From positions 62,001-126,000 of the forward strand of contig JBNJGB010000017.1 in the NCBI GenBank assembly GCA_051747385.1: DNA of 64,000 nt, in the 5' to 3' direction. The DNA is from JBNJGB01 sp051747385 (GTDB lineage Bacteria > Myxococcota_A > UBA9042 > PHBI01 > JACKFB01). The notes under the pieces were generated by a model, which was given only the letters and a program-made list of their open reading frames with translations, had not been told where the DNA came from and ran no database searches. The stretch's first letter is position 1, and each line of letters starts with the position of its first letter. The translations under genes were made by a program, and so were the position numbers. Positions 15,550-24,033 of this stretch are shown piece after piece.

Positions 15550-17175
15550 TCACGGTGAGGCGCACCCGCGGCCGTCCACGCAGCCGGCCCGGGCGACGAG
15601 CAGGCCGGTGCTGCACCCGAAGCGCAGTCCCAGCCGGATGCCGGGGACGCCCGCCGCGGCGTCGCTGGGCGGCGTGTCCGCGCAGGCGTCCATCACGTCG
15701 GGGACGCCGTCCGAGTCCAGGTCCAGGCTGCGCACGTAGACCGCGCCGGCGTCGGCCCCTCGCTCGTTGTCGTCTCCGGGCGCGCCGACCAGCAGGATCC
15801 CGTCGTCCAGGGCGACGGAGGCCCCCATCCGGCTGGGGCCGGGCGCGTTGGCGAACGTCGGCAGAGGCTGAGACTCGCCGTCGCTGGGCACGACCCTGGC
15901 GGCCAGTCCCCACGCGCCGGTCCCGGACGTGTTCCGACCGAAGACGTACACCGCGCCGGGGCCGATCACGGGCCGCGCGCCGGGGGACTCGGGCGGGGAC
16001 ACCGGGTGGCCGGGGGCGCCGACGGCCGCGACCGCCCCGTCCAGGTCGACGGCGTGGCCGAAGCGGTCCTGCGTCGCTCCGTCCGGCGGGGACAGCTTGC
16101 GCTCGCGGACCCACGCCCCGTCGCCGCCGCGCTCGAAGAGGTAGGCCGCGCCGGTGGCCGTCCCGGCCTGGGAGTCGTCCGCGGGCGCGCCCACCAGCAG
16201 CCGATCCCCGGACAGGGCCACCGAGAACCCGAACAGGGCGTCGTCCGGCGCGTCCTCCACGGTGAGCACCTGGTCCAGGGCCCACGATCCGTCGGCGGAC
16301 CGCCGGAACAGGTGGACGGCGCCGGGGGTGGGCGAGAACGCCCCGGGCACGCCGGAGCCCACCACGGCGAGGTCACCGTCGAGGGCCAGGGCGTGCCCCC
16401 AGCCCGGCGGAGCGCCCTCGGGCGGGGAGAGCGTCGCCTGCAGGGTGTACGCACCGTCGATCCGCTCGTAGATCCACGCGACGCCGGGCACGTCCGCGGA
16501 GGGACCCGGCGGGGACGGTCCGCCGAGCAGCAGGCGAACACCGTCCGCCGCCACCGTGGGGCCGCGATCGGCCGTCAGGGGCGGCGGGGGCACCAGGCGC
16601 TCCGCCCGGTCCCAACCCCCGGCCTCGAAGACATCGAGGCCCGCTCCGGCCTCGGCCGCTCCGGGACCGAAGGCGACCCCGCTGCCCACGAACACACGCC
16701 CGTCCAGGAGCGCCACCCAGTCGCCGGCGCCGAGGCGAGCCCGGGAGGCGTCATCCGGCGCGACCAGGGTCGCCACCTCGCTCCATCCGGAGGGCGCGTC
16801 CGCCGATCGCTCCAGGAGCACGGCGAGTCCGTCCGCCATGAAGGCCGGGTGCCCGGCCCCGGCCACCACCGCCCGCGCGCCGCGGAGGCTCAGCGCATGG
16901 CCGAAGCCCTGGCGATCGGCGCCGGCCTCGGCCAGGATCTTGCCCTCCTCCTCGAGGATGAGGGGCAGCGTGGCCGTCAGGACGTCCGCGCCGGCCTCCG
17001 GAGCCGCGTCGACGGCGACCTCCTGCGCGTGCTCGGGCGACGCCGGCCCGGCCGCCCGCTCCGCCTCCGCGTCGCACCCCGCGAGGAGCGCGCACATCGC
17101 CAGGGCACCCAGCACGCGAACACCTGTCCCCGTCCTGCGGCGAACGCAGGCCCGGGGGGAGCCATCCTCGATCAT
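15550..17175 (-). CDS. FG-GAP repeat lipoprotein
   Basis: The 541-aa protein starts with a lipoprotein signal (VLGALAMCALLAGCD, Cys near residue 34) followed by an acidic linker. The body is a seven-bladed-type propeller of FG-GAP repeats: DRQGFGHALSLRGARAVVAGAG, GWGHALALDGDLAVVGSG, LFGFSVALSGDRLLVGAPADD, DRFGHAVDLDGAVAAVGAPGH and MGASVALDDGILLVGAPGDD. It ends with a calcium-type DLDSDGVPDVMDAC segment. These proteins are common surface lipoproteins in Myxococcota, and their partners are unknown. ATG 17175 is preceded by GGGAGGTCCG. It converges on the heme A synthase gene with 8 bp between the stops. Confidence 0.85.
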   Translation of the reverse strand: MIEDGSPRACVRRRTGTGVRVLGALAMCALLAGCDAEAERAAGPASPEHAQEVAVDAAPEAGADVLTATLPLILEEEGKILAEAGADRQGFGHALSLRGARAVVAGAGHPAFMADGLAVLLERSADAPSGWSEVATLVAPDDASRARLGAGDWVALLDGRVFVGSGVAFGPGAAEAGAGLDVFEAGGWDRAERLVPPPPLTADRGPTVAADGVRLLLGGPSPPGPSADVPGVAWIYERIDGAYTLQATLSPPEGAPPGWGHALALDGDLAVVGSGVPGAFSPTPGAVHLFRRSADGSWALDQVLTVEDAPDDALFGFSVALSGDRLLVGAPADDSQAGTATGAAYLFERGGDGAWVRERKLSPPDGATQDRFGHAVDLDGAVAAVGAPGHPVSPPESPGARPVIGPGAVYVFGRNTSGTGAWGLAARVVPSDGESQPLPTFANAPGPSRMGASVALDDGILLVGAPGDDNERGADAGAVYVRSLDLDSDGVPDVMDACADTPPSDAAAGVPGIRLGLRFGCSTGLLVARAGCVDGRGCASP

Positions 17176-17336
17176 CGGACCTCCCACCCCGCGGCGAACC
17201 CCGGGCGGCGCGGCGCGCACCTCGCGACCGCGTCGCAGCGACGGGGACTCGTCCTGTTCGGAGCTTGCTTCCACTGTACGCCCCACCGAGGGGCGGACAA
17301 GGTCGAGGCCGGCGACGCGTCCCCGGCCGCGCCCCG

Positions 17337-17504
17337 TCACGCGAGCGCCTCGTATCGGCGCAGCGTCGCCAGGCGCGCCTCGCGAGGCGGTACGTCCGTC
17401 GCGTCGCGCTCCTGGAGCAGGGCCACGTGGCGGCCAGAAGGCCTCCCGTGGGTGGCCTTCCAGACGTGGCGCCGGGACAGCTCCAGGCGACGTTCGAGGG
17501 TCAC
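17337..17504 (-). CDS. possible 55-aa basic protein
   Basis: A GTG-initiated frame encodes 55 residues (MTLERRLELSRRHVWKAT at the start, ARLATLRRYEALA at the end). It is basic and amphipathic-helical in parts. GGGGGA lies about 12 bases ahead, which is a poor ribosome site. Amino-acid composition is more natural than in the other frames of this gap. No family is recognised. It could be a chance frame or the C-terminal remnant of a lost gene. Confidence 0.3.
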   Translation of the reverse strand: MTLERRLELSRRHVWKATHGRPSGRHVALLQERDATDVPPREARLATLRRYEALA

Positions 17505-17969
17505 GGCAGGTGCTCCCCCTCGGCGTCCGCCGGGACGCCCCGAGGGAGGTGGGGCAAGGCCCGTGCCACGCTGCGGCGCCCCGCTCGGGGGCCTCCCGCC
17601 GCGGGTGCGCGGGGCATTCCTCCACGTCCGGCCTCCCCCAGGCGGCGAGGTGGGGAAGAATGCCCCGGGGCCGCCGGGGTCGCGCGACGCCCGTGGAGCT
17701 CGACCATCGAGGCGCGCGTCGCTTCCGGGTGGCGCCCGACGGGCCGCCGGCGATGTGCACAGCACCATCCAGGACGGCGTCGTGGCGGCCGACCTGCTCC
17801 CGGCGACGTGGGCACGGCACCTGGTCGTGCGCCATCTCACGCACGCGTGACGGGCCGTGGGGCCAGCCGACCCAGGCCCCAGTCGGGATCCGGGCCGGGT
17901 GGACCCCCTCCTTGGCGCGTCGCCACGGCCCGTCGGACCTTCCGGGAGTCGGCGGTGGCCGGGCGGAAG

Positions 17970-17985
17970 TGGAACCGGAGTTGCA
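17970..17985 (+). promoter_or_regulatory. sigma-54-like promoter candidate for ferritin-like gene 1
   Basis: TGGAACCGGAGTTGCA has the GG/GC pair 10 bases apart and a perfect TTGCA, with one base of TGGCAC off. The predicted start near 17996 gives a leader of about 84 nt before the ATG at 18080. Confidence 0.4.
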
Positions 17986-18079
17986 TGCTTCGTGGGTGTG
18001 CCCCGGAGGGGGGCAGCGCTCGTCGGGCCGAGACACGGCACGCGACGGTCACGCTAGAGCGAAGCGCGCCGGAGGAACC

Positions 18080-18553
18080 ATGAACATGAGACGGCTCCGG
18101 ATGGACGGAAGGGGCGCCAGCCTGGTCGACTGCCTCAACGATCTCATCGAGGTGAACCTGGACCTCATCTGCGTGTATCACGCGATCCTCGGCCACGTGC
18201 CCAACCCCCTCTGGCAGGATCGTCTCGCCGAGTTTCGCTCGGAGCACCTCCTGCACGTGCGCGATCTGAGCCAGGCGGTACGCCGTCTGTACGGGACGCC
18301 CGTGTGGCCTGTCGGGAAGGACGACGACGCGCAGCTGGCCGCCCCCGAGGCGCTGGACGTGGACCCGGACGACGTCCACGCCCTGCTGGAGCGGCTGTCG
18401 GAGAGTGAGCGCGCCGCCCTCGGCGCCTACGAGCAGGCGCGCACGGTGGAGGGCGTGCGTGTGCACAGCGAGATCGAGGCCATCATCGAGTACAACCTCG
18501 AGGAGGAAGCGCACCACCGCGACTGGCTGCGCGGGGTGCTCGAGACCCTCTGA
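18080..18553 (+). CDS. ferritin-like four-helix protein, copy 1
   Basis: The 157-aa protein has the spacing of a ferritin-like/DUF2383-type four-helix bundle: LVDCLNDLIEVNLDLICVYH (helix 1), EFRSEHLLHVRDLSQAVRRL (helix 2, E-x-x-x-H), SERAALGAYEQA (helix 3) and EIEAIIEYNLEEEAHHRDWL (helix 4, ending in an E..HH pair). Potential carboxylate/His metal ligands are present, but whether it binds iron is not known. ATG 18080 follows GGAGGAACC. A paralogue follows 88 bp downstream with its own promoter-like box. The signal for secretion is absent, so it should be cytoplasmic. Confidence 0.65.
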   Translation: MNMRRLRMDGRGASLVDCLNDLIEVNLDLICVYHAILGHVPNPLWQDRLAEFRSEHLLHVRDLSQAVRRLYGTPVWPVGKDDDAQLAAPEALDVDPDDVHALLERLSESERAALGAYEQARTVEGVRVHSEIEAIIEYNLEEEAHHRDWLRGVLETL

Positions 18554-18585
18554 GGGGGCTCGGCGGTCGCCGCCCGCCGCCCCGG

Positions 18586-18601
18586 TGGCACGAGCCGTGC
18601 A
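18586..18601 (+). promoter_or_regulatory. sigma-54-like promoter candidate for ferritin-like gene 2
   Basis: TGGCACGAGCCGTGCA has a perfect TGGCACG half and GC spaced 10 bases from GG; one base of TTGC is off. The predicted start near 18612 leaves a 30-nt leader including the TGGAGGA ribosome site of the gene at 18642. Confidence 0.4.
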
Positions 18602-18641
18602 GCGGGGATCGGAGCGGGGAAGGCGACGGCTGGAGGACGCC

Positions 18642-19106
18642 ATGGGCATCGAACCGGGGAGGGCGCTGGCGCGGCGGCGGCATCTGATCGACGGCCTGAA
18701 CGGCCTCATCGAGATGAGCCGAGCGCTCGTGCTGCTGTACGACGCGGTCCTCGAGCGCATCGACGACGAGTCCCTGCGGCGGGACCTGGCGCGATTCCGG
18801 AGCGAACACCAGCGGCACATCCACGACCTGGGCCACGCCGTGCGCCACCTGGGCGGCCGATCCTGGCGACCCGATCTCGCCGCGGCGCGACCTCCGACGC
18901 GAGCACCGGCCCTGGAGGTCGTCGGGGGGAGGCCGCTCCTGGAGCTGCTGGACCCGAGCGAGGAGATGCTCGGACGGGCCTGCGAGGCGGTGCTCCGGGT
19001 GGACGAGGTGCACGCCCACCCGGAGATCGAGGCCGTCGTGGAGCGGGGCCTGGACGACGATCGGCGCCACGAGGCCTGGTTGCGGGGCGTGCTGACGGCG
19101 ATCTGA
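18642..19106 (+). CDS. ferritin-like four-helix protein, copy 2
   Basis: This 154-aa paralogue of the preceding gene has the same order: LIDGLNGLIEMSRALVLLYD, RFRSEHQRHIHDLGHAVRHLG, a variable middle with GRPLLELLDPSEEM, and HAHPEIEAVVERGLDDDRRHEAWLRGVL at the end. Shared anchors are FRSEH, HPEIEAVVE/HSEIEAIIE and WLRGVL. The two have diverged strongly outside these anchors, so the duplication is old or the copies were kept for different roles. ATG 18642 follows GGAGGACGCC. Confidence 0.65.
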   Translation: MGIEPGRALARRRHLIDGLNGLIEMSRALVLLYDAVLERIDDESLRRDLARFRSEHQRHIHDLGHAVRHLGGRSWRPDLAAARPPTRAPALEVVGGRPLLELLDPSEEMLGRACEAVLRVDEVHAHPEIEAVVERGLDDDRRHEAWLRGVLTAI

Positions 19107-19182
19107 CTGCGGCGTCCCGTCCCGTTGTGTGTCGTCGTCGCGCGGTCTATCTTGCGGGCGTCCTTCGGCCGGAGGCGCTCGG

Positions 19183-19737
19183 ATGATCAAGAAGGTGCTG
19201 ATCGGGCTGACCCTCGTCGCCGCCCTCTTCGTCGCCATCGGCTTCCTGCTTCCCTCCGAGTATCGGGTGGAGCGCTCGAAGACGATCCACGCGCCGCCGG
19301 CCGACGTGTTCGATCACATCGACGACTTCCCGTCCTGGCGCGCCTGGGATCCCTGGACGCAGCGGGACGACACGATCGCGTACAGCTACGAGGGCCCCGA
19401 GTCGGGAGAGGGGGCCGCGCAGACGTGGCGCAGCGAGAACTCGGGCACGGGCCGGATCGAGATCGTCGAGAGCGAGCCGGCGGAGCGGCTCGTGACGGAG
19501 ATGTCCTTCGACGAGGGACAGCTCGGGGCGCGGTCGACCTTCCGGCTGGAGGCCGTGGCCGGGGGCACGCGCGTCACCTGGAGCATGGAGGGCGACATGG
19601 GCAACAACCCCGTCGGCCGCTGGCTCGGGCTGATCATGGACGGCATGGTGGGGAGCGACTACGAGCAGGGGCTCGCCAACCTCGCGCGGGTGGTCGAGGG
19701 GGACGAGGCGAAGCGCGTGAAGGCGCAGGAGGACTGA
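19183..19737 (+). CDS. SRPBCC-family protein with N-terminal membrane anchor
   Basis: This 184-aa protein has an N-terminal hydrophobic segment (VLIGLTLVAALFVAIGFLL) and then a START/polyketide-cyclase-like SRPBCC domain: RVERSKTIHAPPADVFDHIDDFPSWRAWDPW, TWRSENSGTGRIEI, TFRLEAVAGGTRVTWSMEGDM and the terminal helix LIMDGMVGSDYEQGLANLARVVE. Such domains bind hydrophobic ligands; this group is commonly a single-copy membrane-anchored protein of unknown ligand. ATG 19183 follows GGAGGCGCTCGG. A weak -10 candidate (TATCTT near 19148) lies upstream. The hemerythrin gene follows after 43 bp. Confidence 0.8.
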   Translation: MIKKVLIGLTLVAALFVAIGFLLPSEYRVERSKTIHAPPADVFDHIDDFPSWRAWDPWTQRDDTIAYSYEGPESGEGAAQTWRSENSGTGRIEIVESEPAERLVTEMSFDEGQLGARSTFRLEAVAGGTRVTWSMEGDMGNNPVGRWLGLIMDGMVGSDYEQGLANLARVVEGDEAKRVKAQED

Positions 19738-19780
19738 CCGCCCATCCCGCGGCGCACAACGCGACGCACGGGAGGTGAGC

Positions 19781-20173
19781 ATGGCACGGCAGGAGACGAA
19801 TGACGCCCGCGAGATCCAGGCCCAGCACGACGAGCTGCAGGGCTGGCTTGACCGGCTGGGCACCGCCGAGGACGGCCACGCCCTCACGGTGCTGCTGGAC
19901 CGCCTGATCCCCTGGATGGAGAACCACTTCGCGCGCGAGGAGGGGCCGAACGGCCTGGTGTCGATGGCGGAGGCCGGCTCCCCGCGCCACTACGAGCTGG
20001 CCCGGACCGTCGTGGGCGAGCACGGGGACCTGCTCCGCGCGGCGCAGGCTCTCCGGGACGACCCGCGACGCCCCGAGGTGGCCCGCTTCGTGCAGCGCCT
20101 CCGGGACCACGAGCGCCGGGAGTCGGAGCTGCTGGTGGACATGGTCTACGAGGACCTGGGCACCGGCGACTGA
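19781..20173 (+). CDS. hemerythrin-domain protein
   Basis: This 130-aa protein is a hemerythrin/HHE-type four-helix bundle. Probable diiron ligands lie in EIQAQHDELQGWL, WMENHFAREEGP, VVGEHGDLLRAA and RLRDHERRESELLVDMVYEDLG. The length is typical of a stand-alone domain. Roles in the family include oxygen binding or sensing and iron handling; none is decided here. ATG 19781 is preferred over the GTG at 19775 because the GGAGG site overlaps that GTG. It lies behind the SRPBCC gene and near two ferritin-like proteins, which hints at a metal or oxidative-stress neighbourhood. Confidence 0.8.
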   Translation: MARQETNDAREIQAQHDELQGWLDRLGTAEDGHALTVLLDRLIPWMENHFAREEGPNGLVSMAEAGSPRHYELARTVVGEHGDLLRAAQALRDDPRRPEVARFVQRLRDHERRESELLVDMVYEDLGTGD

Positions 20174-20201
20174 GCCCGTCGATCGTACACATCTCACCAG
20201 T

Positions 20202-20390
20202 CCGAAAGGGCTCGCGCCAAGGCGCCAAGCCGCAAAGCCACGGAGAACACGGGCAAGATGCCCTCGTCTCGTGGTCGAGGTGGATGGAATGAGAAGGCCG
20301 CTCTCTCCGGCATGTCCCCTACGCGGGCGGGGACGCCCGCGGTCTCGGGCGCCGGTCGCGTTCCCTGGGACGGCATGCTTCACTCCTTCG
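20202..20390 (+). repeat. GCGCCAAGGCGC dispersed repeat, copy 2, with GCGGGC palindrome
   Basis: This copy has CTCGCGCCAAGGCGCCAAGCC, GGAGAACACGGG and GCGCCGGTCGCGTTCC, as at 11271-11398. About 90 bp lie between the blocks, containing the palindrome GCGGGCGGGGACGCCCGC. It is followed directly by a (GGCAAG)n array. Together they fill the 307-bp gap between the hemerythrin and PD40 genes, which converge on it. Confidence 0.6.
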
Positions 20391-20417
20391 CTCCGGCCGC
20401 ACCACGGCCTCGAAGCA

Positions 20418-20447
20418 GGCAAGGGCAAGGGCAAGGGCAAAGGCAAG
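20418..20447 (+). repeat. (GGCAAG)5 G-rich array, bare form, convergent gap
   Basis: Five GGCAAG units, the fourth changed to GGCAAA, give GGG runs separated by CAA. No terminal GGGCGGTCG hairpin follows. It lies 34 bp beyond the stop of the minus-strand PD40 gene, in a convergent gap. A G-quadruplex is possible but weaker than at the longer arrays. Confidence 0.75.
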
Positions 20448-20480
20448 AGGTGCTCCGCTTCGCTCCGCCCGAGCCCCCGC

Positions 20481-23400
20481 TCAGCGATAGCGCCAGTTGA
20501 GGGAGAAGTTGGTGGTCCAGTCGCCGTCGTTGGGGACGGCCACGGCGTTCACGTCGATCGGCTTGGCGAAATGGAGCCGGAAGATGAGCGGCCCGAGGCC
20601 GAAGTTGAGGCCCAGGGCGAAGTCGAGCACCCGGCGGCGCCACAGGTCCCGCCGGCCGTCCCCGGCGGCGCCGAAGTCCACGCCGGCGACGCCCTCCAGA
20701 TCGATGAGGGGCATCCGGGAGAAGGTGACCAGCGGGAGCTGCAGCTCCGCGGTGGTGAAGAAGAAGCTGCGCCCGAGCAGGAAGTCCGTGTCCCCGAACG
20801 GCACGCCCCGGAGGGTGTCGAAGGACGACAGGAAGAACTGTCGGGCCCGCTCGTCGCCGACGGTCGCGCCCGCGCCTCCGCGCACGGCGATGTTCGCGGC
20901 GCCCATGATGGGCAGGTAGCCCTCCCCGTCGGCCCGCAGGTGGGCATAGACCCTCTCGTCGAAGGGCTGGATGCCGAAGCTCTGCTCCAGGAGGAAGGAC
21001 GCGCCGCGGATGGGCCCCGTGGCGCGGTGATAGCGGATCGTGCTGAAGCCGAGGCTCATGGAGGGCTCCACGTGGAAGCGGCCGCCGTCGTTCGCCTTCG
21101 CCCAGTCGTCCGCCAGGGGCTCCAGCGCCCCCGTCCGCTCGGGATCGTCCAGGAAGTCCTCCGAGGCGTCGGTGAGGTAGTAGTCCAGGTAGCCCACGGA
21201 CAGCTCGGTCTGGAGGAAGATGAAGCGGTTCAGGGGGAACCGGAGGAGGCCCGCGCCCCCGGCGAAGCGCTCCAGGGACAGGACGCGCAGGTCCTCGTCG
21301 TCGAAGGTCTCGTCGAAGCGATAGCGCACGTCGTGGAAGATGCCCGCGCCCCACATGGTCCGGTCGGACTGGTCCACGTAGAAGAGCGTGGCGTCGGTCC
21401 GGTCGAGGGAGCCGTACGCGAAGACCGTGAGGATCATGCCGTGCTGCCTGAGGCGGTCGTGGGCCGTCGCGATGATCTGCCCGGCGACGCCTCCCGGACC
21501 CGCCGCCAGGATCCCGAAGAGGTTGCCGAGCTCCCAGCTCTCCAGGCTGAGCACCTCGTAGGGCTCGTCCCCGACGAGGCTGCGTCGCGGCGGCGGGCGA
21601 GCGGGCTCCTCGTCCGGAGGCGCCGCTTCGGTGGTGCGTTCCAGGAAGCCGTCCCTCCCGAGCCGGACCGGCCAGCGTCGCCCGCTGTGGTGATAGAGCG
21701 CCCAGATCCCCCGCCCCGGCCCGGCCGAGAGGTCGAAGAACCCCGTCGGCACGTGGGTGTGCCGGATCACGCCGCCGTCGTCCTGCACCTCGTGGACGTT
21801 GGCGCCCACGTCGTCCCACGCCGCGAAGAGCACGCGCCCGTCGGACAGGACGGCCGGGTCGAAGTGGTCCCGCGCCTCCCGGGTCAGGCGCTCCGGCTCG
21901 CCTCCCCCGTCGGGGTCGATCCGGAAGAGGTTGTAGCGCCCGTGTCCGGTGGCGTCCGACGTGAAGACGACGCCGTCCGGGCCCCAGGCGACGCCGCGCT
22001 CGGCGTGCACGTCGTCGGTCAGGCGGCGCAGGCGGACCCTCCGCTCCCCCAGCGGCCCGAGCACCCAGAGGTCCTTCCGCCCCTCCAGGTCGACCCCGAC
22101 GAAGGCCACGCGCCGGCCGTCGGGCGACAGGGCCGGCGCCTCCGCCAGCAGGATGCCGTGGTCCCCGATCTCGTAGCCGCGGCGCTCCCCGAGGGACAGT
22201 CGCACCTCCCAGCCGCACCACCGCGACGCGTCTCCGTCCTCGTCCTTCTTCTTCCTCTTCGCCTCGGCCTCGCCGTCGCAGCGCTTCCGCCACGCCCGGT
22301 GCCGGATGGGCTGCCAGTAGAGGCGATCGCTCCCCTCGGCCAGGGCCACGAAGACGAGGGCGTCGTCCCGCAGGGCGAAGGTCCGGCCCGCCACGGGGTG
22401 GAGCGTCTCCACGCCCGGCACGCCGTCGGCGGCGACCTTCACGGCCTCCTTCGGCGCCCGGTGGTCCAGCAGCCACAGGAGGCGCCGCCCGGTGTTCTCC
22501 TCGATGGAGCGGTACATGAGCAGGTGCCCGTCCGGCGACGCGGCCAGGGTCTGCACCCCGTCCTCGGTGCCCAGGAGCGGGCGCAGGTCCGCCGGGCCCT
22601 GCTCCGTGTCCAGGTACTCGCCGAACGTCCGCCGCTTGATCCAGCGCGAGAACTTCGCGGACAGGGCGCTGGCGCTGTCCCCGGTCACCGCGCTCAGCAG
22701 CTGTGGGAAGCTGCCCACCGCCGCCTGGTCGCCGACGGCCCCCACGAGCCGCGGCGTCTCGTCCAGCACCCGCTGGAGCGTCCCCTCGCCGTACGTCTCC
22801 TCCAGGAAGGCGCACCGGGCCTGCCCCACCTTGTAGGTCCACAGGGAGCTGCCCAGGCGCTCCTCGAAGAAGCTGCCGAAGACGTAGCCCTCGTCGGCGT
22901 CCGGGTTGACGACGAGGTCCCGGACGAGCATCTGCGCCTCGGGATCCAGCAGCCGCGACTCGGGGTCCAGGCCGCGCCTGGCGTAGTACTCCGCCAGGCC
23001 CTCGATGAACCACAGGGGGAGCTTCGTCAGGGGCTCGCCGGACACCCCGCTCGCCTTCTTCACGTCGCGGATCTTCTGGATCGTGAACTCGTGGGCGAGC
23101 TCGTGGGTGGACACGTGCTCGAACTGCCGGTGATCCCCGAAGTACGGCAGCGCCACCTCGAGGCTGCGCGGGCTGGTGACGCCCAGCACGCCCTCCTGGA
23201 TGGGGAACAGGTCGGTCTGCAGGAACTCGAGGTAGCTGGAGTACAGGAAGTACGGGAACGTCCGCCGGGGTACGTGCCCGAACGCGTCGACCAGGTAGTC
23301 GTAGGACCGGGCGATGCTGGCGGCCGCGCGCTCGGCCACCTCCCGCTCCCGCTCGTAGAACCACAGGCGCACCCCGCCGCTCCACGGGGCGGGGGCGTCC

Positions 23401-23801
23401 CCCTCGCCGGCCTCTTCGGACGCCTCGGCCTCGCCCTCACCCTCCGCCGCGTCCCCCTCGCCGGTCTCCTCCGGCGACGAGTCGGGCCGCGTCCCGATCC
23501 CCGGGGCGTCGGGGGCGCGACGGCTCAACGGGGCGCCGTCCAGCACGGGCCAGGACCAGTCGCTCCCCGGCACGGGCGGAGCGAAGATCGCGCGGTGCAG
23601 GCGGGGGCCACGCTCCCAGCGGGGCTCGTCGGGCGCCTGGGACCCGATGAGGATGTCCACGTAGCGCCACCGGAAGTCGAAGTAGCGCACGTTGCTCTGG
23701 CTGGGGCGGCGCGGGTGGACGAAGACCTGCCCGCTCGCGTCCGGGATCGAGGGCGCGAGGAGGAGCAGGCCGATCGCGATCCGCATCCACGGACGCATCA
23801 T
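20481..23801 (-). CDS. secreted zinc peptidase/PD40 propeller/outer-membrane barrel protein
   Basis: The 1106-aa protein starts with a signal peptide (MRIAIGLLLLAPSIPDASG). The N-terminal third is an MA-like (gluzincin) peptidase domain: STHELAHEFTIQ near residue 230 gives HExxH, and WFIEGLAEYYARRG supplies the third ligand. The middle third carries PD40/TolB-like propeller strands such as LSPDGRRVAFVGVDLEGRKDLWVL and ARGVAWGPDGVVFTSDATGH. The last third (from about residue 730) is Gly/aromatic-alternating and looks like a beta-barrel of the surface-antigen (BamA/Omp85) type, ending NFSLNWRYR. It is most likely an outer-membrane protein with a periplasmic or surface peptidase. Substrate unknown. 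Confidence 0.8.
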   Translation of the reverse strand: MMRPWMRIAIGLLLLAPSIPDASGQVFVHPRRPSQSNVRYFDFRWRYVDILIGSQAPDEPRWERGPRLHRAIFAPPVPGSDWSWPVLDGAPLSRRAPDAPGIGTRPDSSPEETGEGDAAEGEGEAEASEEAGEGDAPAPWSGGVRLWFYEREREVAERAAASIARSYDYLVDAFGHVPRRTFPYFLYSSYLEFLQTDLFPIQEGVLGVTSPRSLEVALPYFGDHRQFEHVSTHELAHEFTIQKIRDVKKASGVSGEPLTKLPLWFIEGLAEYYARRGLDPESRLLDPEAQMLVRDLVVNPDADEGYVFGSFFEERLGSSLWTYKVGQARCAFLEETYGEGTLQRVLDETPRLVGAVGDQAAVGSFPQLLSAVTGDSASALSAKFSRWIKRRTFGEYLDTEQGPADLRPLLGTEDGVQTLAASPDGHLLMYRSIEENTGRRLLWLLDHRAPKEAVKVAADGVPGVETLHPVAGRTFALRDDALVFVALAEGSDRLYWQPIRHRAWRKRCDGEAEAKRKKKDEDGDASRWCGWEVRLSLGERRGYEIGDHGILLAEAPALSPDGRRVAFVGVDLEGRKDLWVLGPLGERRVRLRRLTDDVHAERGVAWGPDGVVFTSDATGHGRYNLFRIDPDGGGEPERLTREARDHFDPAVLSDGRVLFAAWDDVGANVHEVQDDGGVIRHTHVPTGFFDLSAGPGRGIWALYHHSGRRWPVRLGRDGFLERTTEAAPPDEEPARPPPRRSLVGDEPYEVLSLESWELGNLFGILAAGPGGVAGQIIATAHDRLRQHGMILTVFAYGSLDRTDATLFYVDQSDRTMWGAGIFHDVRYRFDETFDDEDLRVLSLERFAGGAGLLRFPLNRFIFLQTELSVGYLDYYLTDASEDFLDDPERTGALEPLADDWAKANDGGRFHVEPSMSLGFSTIRYHRATGPIRGASFLLEQSFGIQPFDERVYAHLRADGEGYLPIMGAANIAVRGGAGATVGDERARQFFLSSFDTLRGVPFGDTDFLLGRSFFFTTAELQLPLVTFSRMPLIDLEGVAGVDFGAAGDGRRDLWRRRVLDFALGLNFGLGPLIFRLHFAKPIDVNAVAVPNDGDWTTNFSLNWRYR

Positions 23802-23872
23802 CCCCCCGTCGGCGGTGTAGCGATGCTCGCATCATAGCGCGTCCGCCTCCGGGAGACCCACGACCGGCCCCC

Positions 23873-23890
23873 CTGTGTCCCGTGACACAG
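23873..23890. promoter_or_regulatory. CTGTGTC-N4-GACACAG palindrome in divergent promoter region
   Basis: A perfect 7-bp inverted repeat with a 4-base centre lies between the divergent PD40 and AmrS genes (23801 and 24034). Its size suits an operator for a dimeric regulator. It could also be a small hairpin without function. Confidence 0.35.
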
Positions 23891-23974
23891 CCGGCAGGGT
23901 CGCATGGCGCAGCCGCCGCACCGGGCCGACCGGGAGTCCCCCGTGGCCCGGACGCCGGGACGCCTGACGCGAGA

Positions 23975-23990
23975 CGGCAAGCTCCTTGCA
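23975..23990 (+). promoter_or_regulatory. sigma-54-like promoter candidate for the AmrS gene
   Basis: CGGCAAGCTCCTTGCA keeps GG and GC 10 bases apart and has a perfect TTGCA; two bases of TGGCAC differ. The predicted start near 24001 gives a 33-nt leader to the ATG at 24034 with a CAGGAG site. Confidence 0.35.
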
Positions 23991-24033
23991 CGCGAGGGGG
24001 AGTGCCCCCGACAGAATCGACAGGAGCATCCGC

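Larger units (their letters stand above)
17176..18079. other. 904-bp region with at most one small gene
   Basis: Long open frames on both strands here are Arg/Pro/Gly-rich and match nothing recognisable. The one stretch that looks protein-like is a 55-codon minus-strand frame (17337-17504). A sigma-54-like box sits at 17970-17985. The section 17510-17850 may be a decayed gene. No repeat of the families seen elsewhere lies here. Confidence 0.4.
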
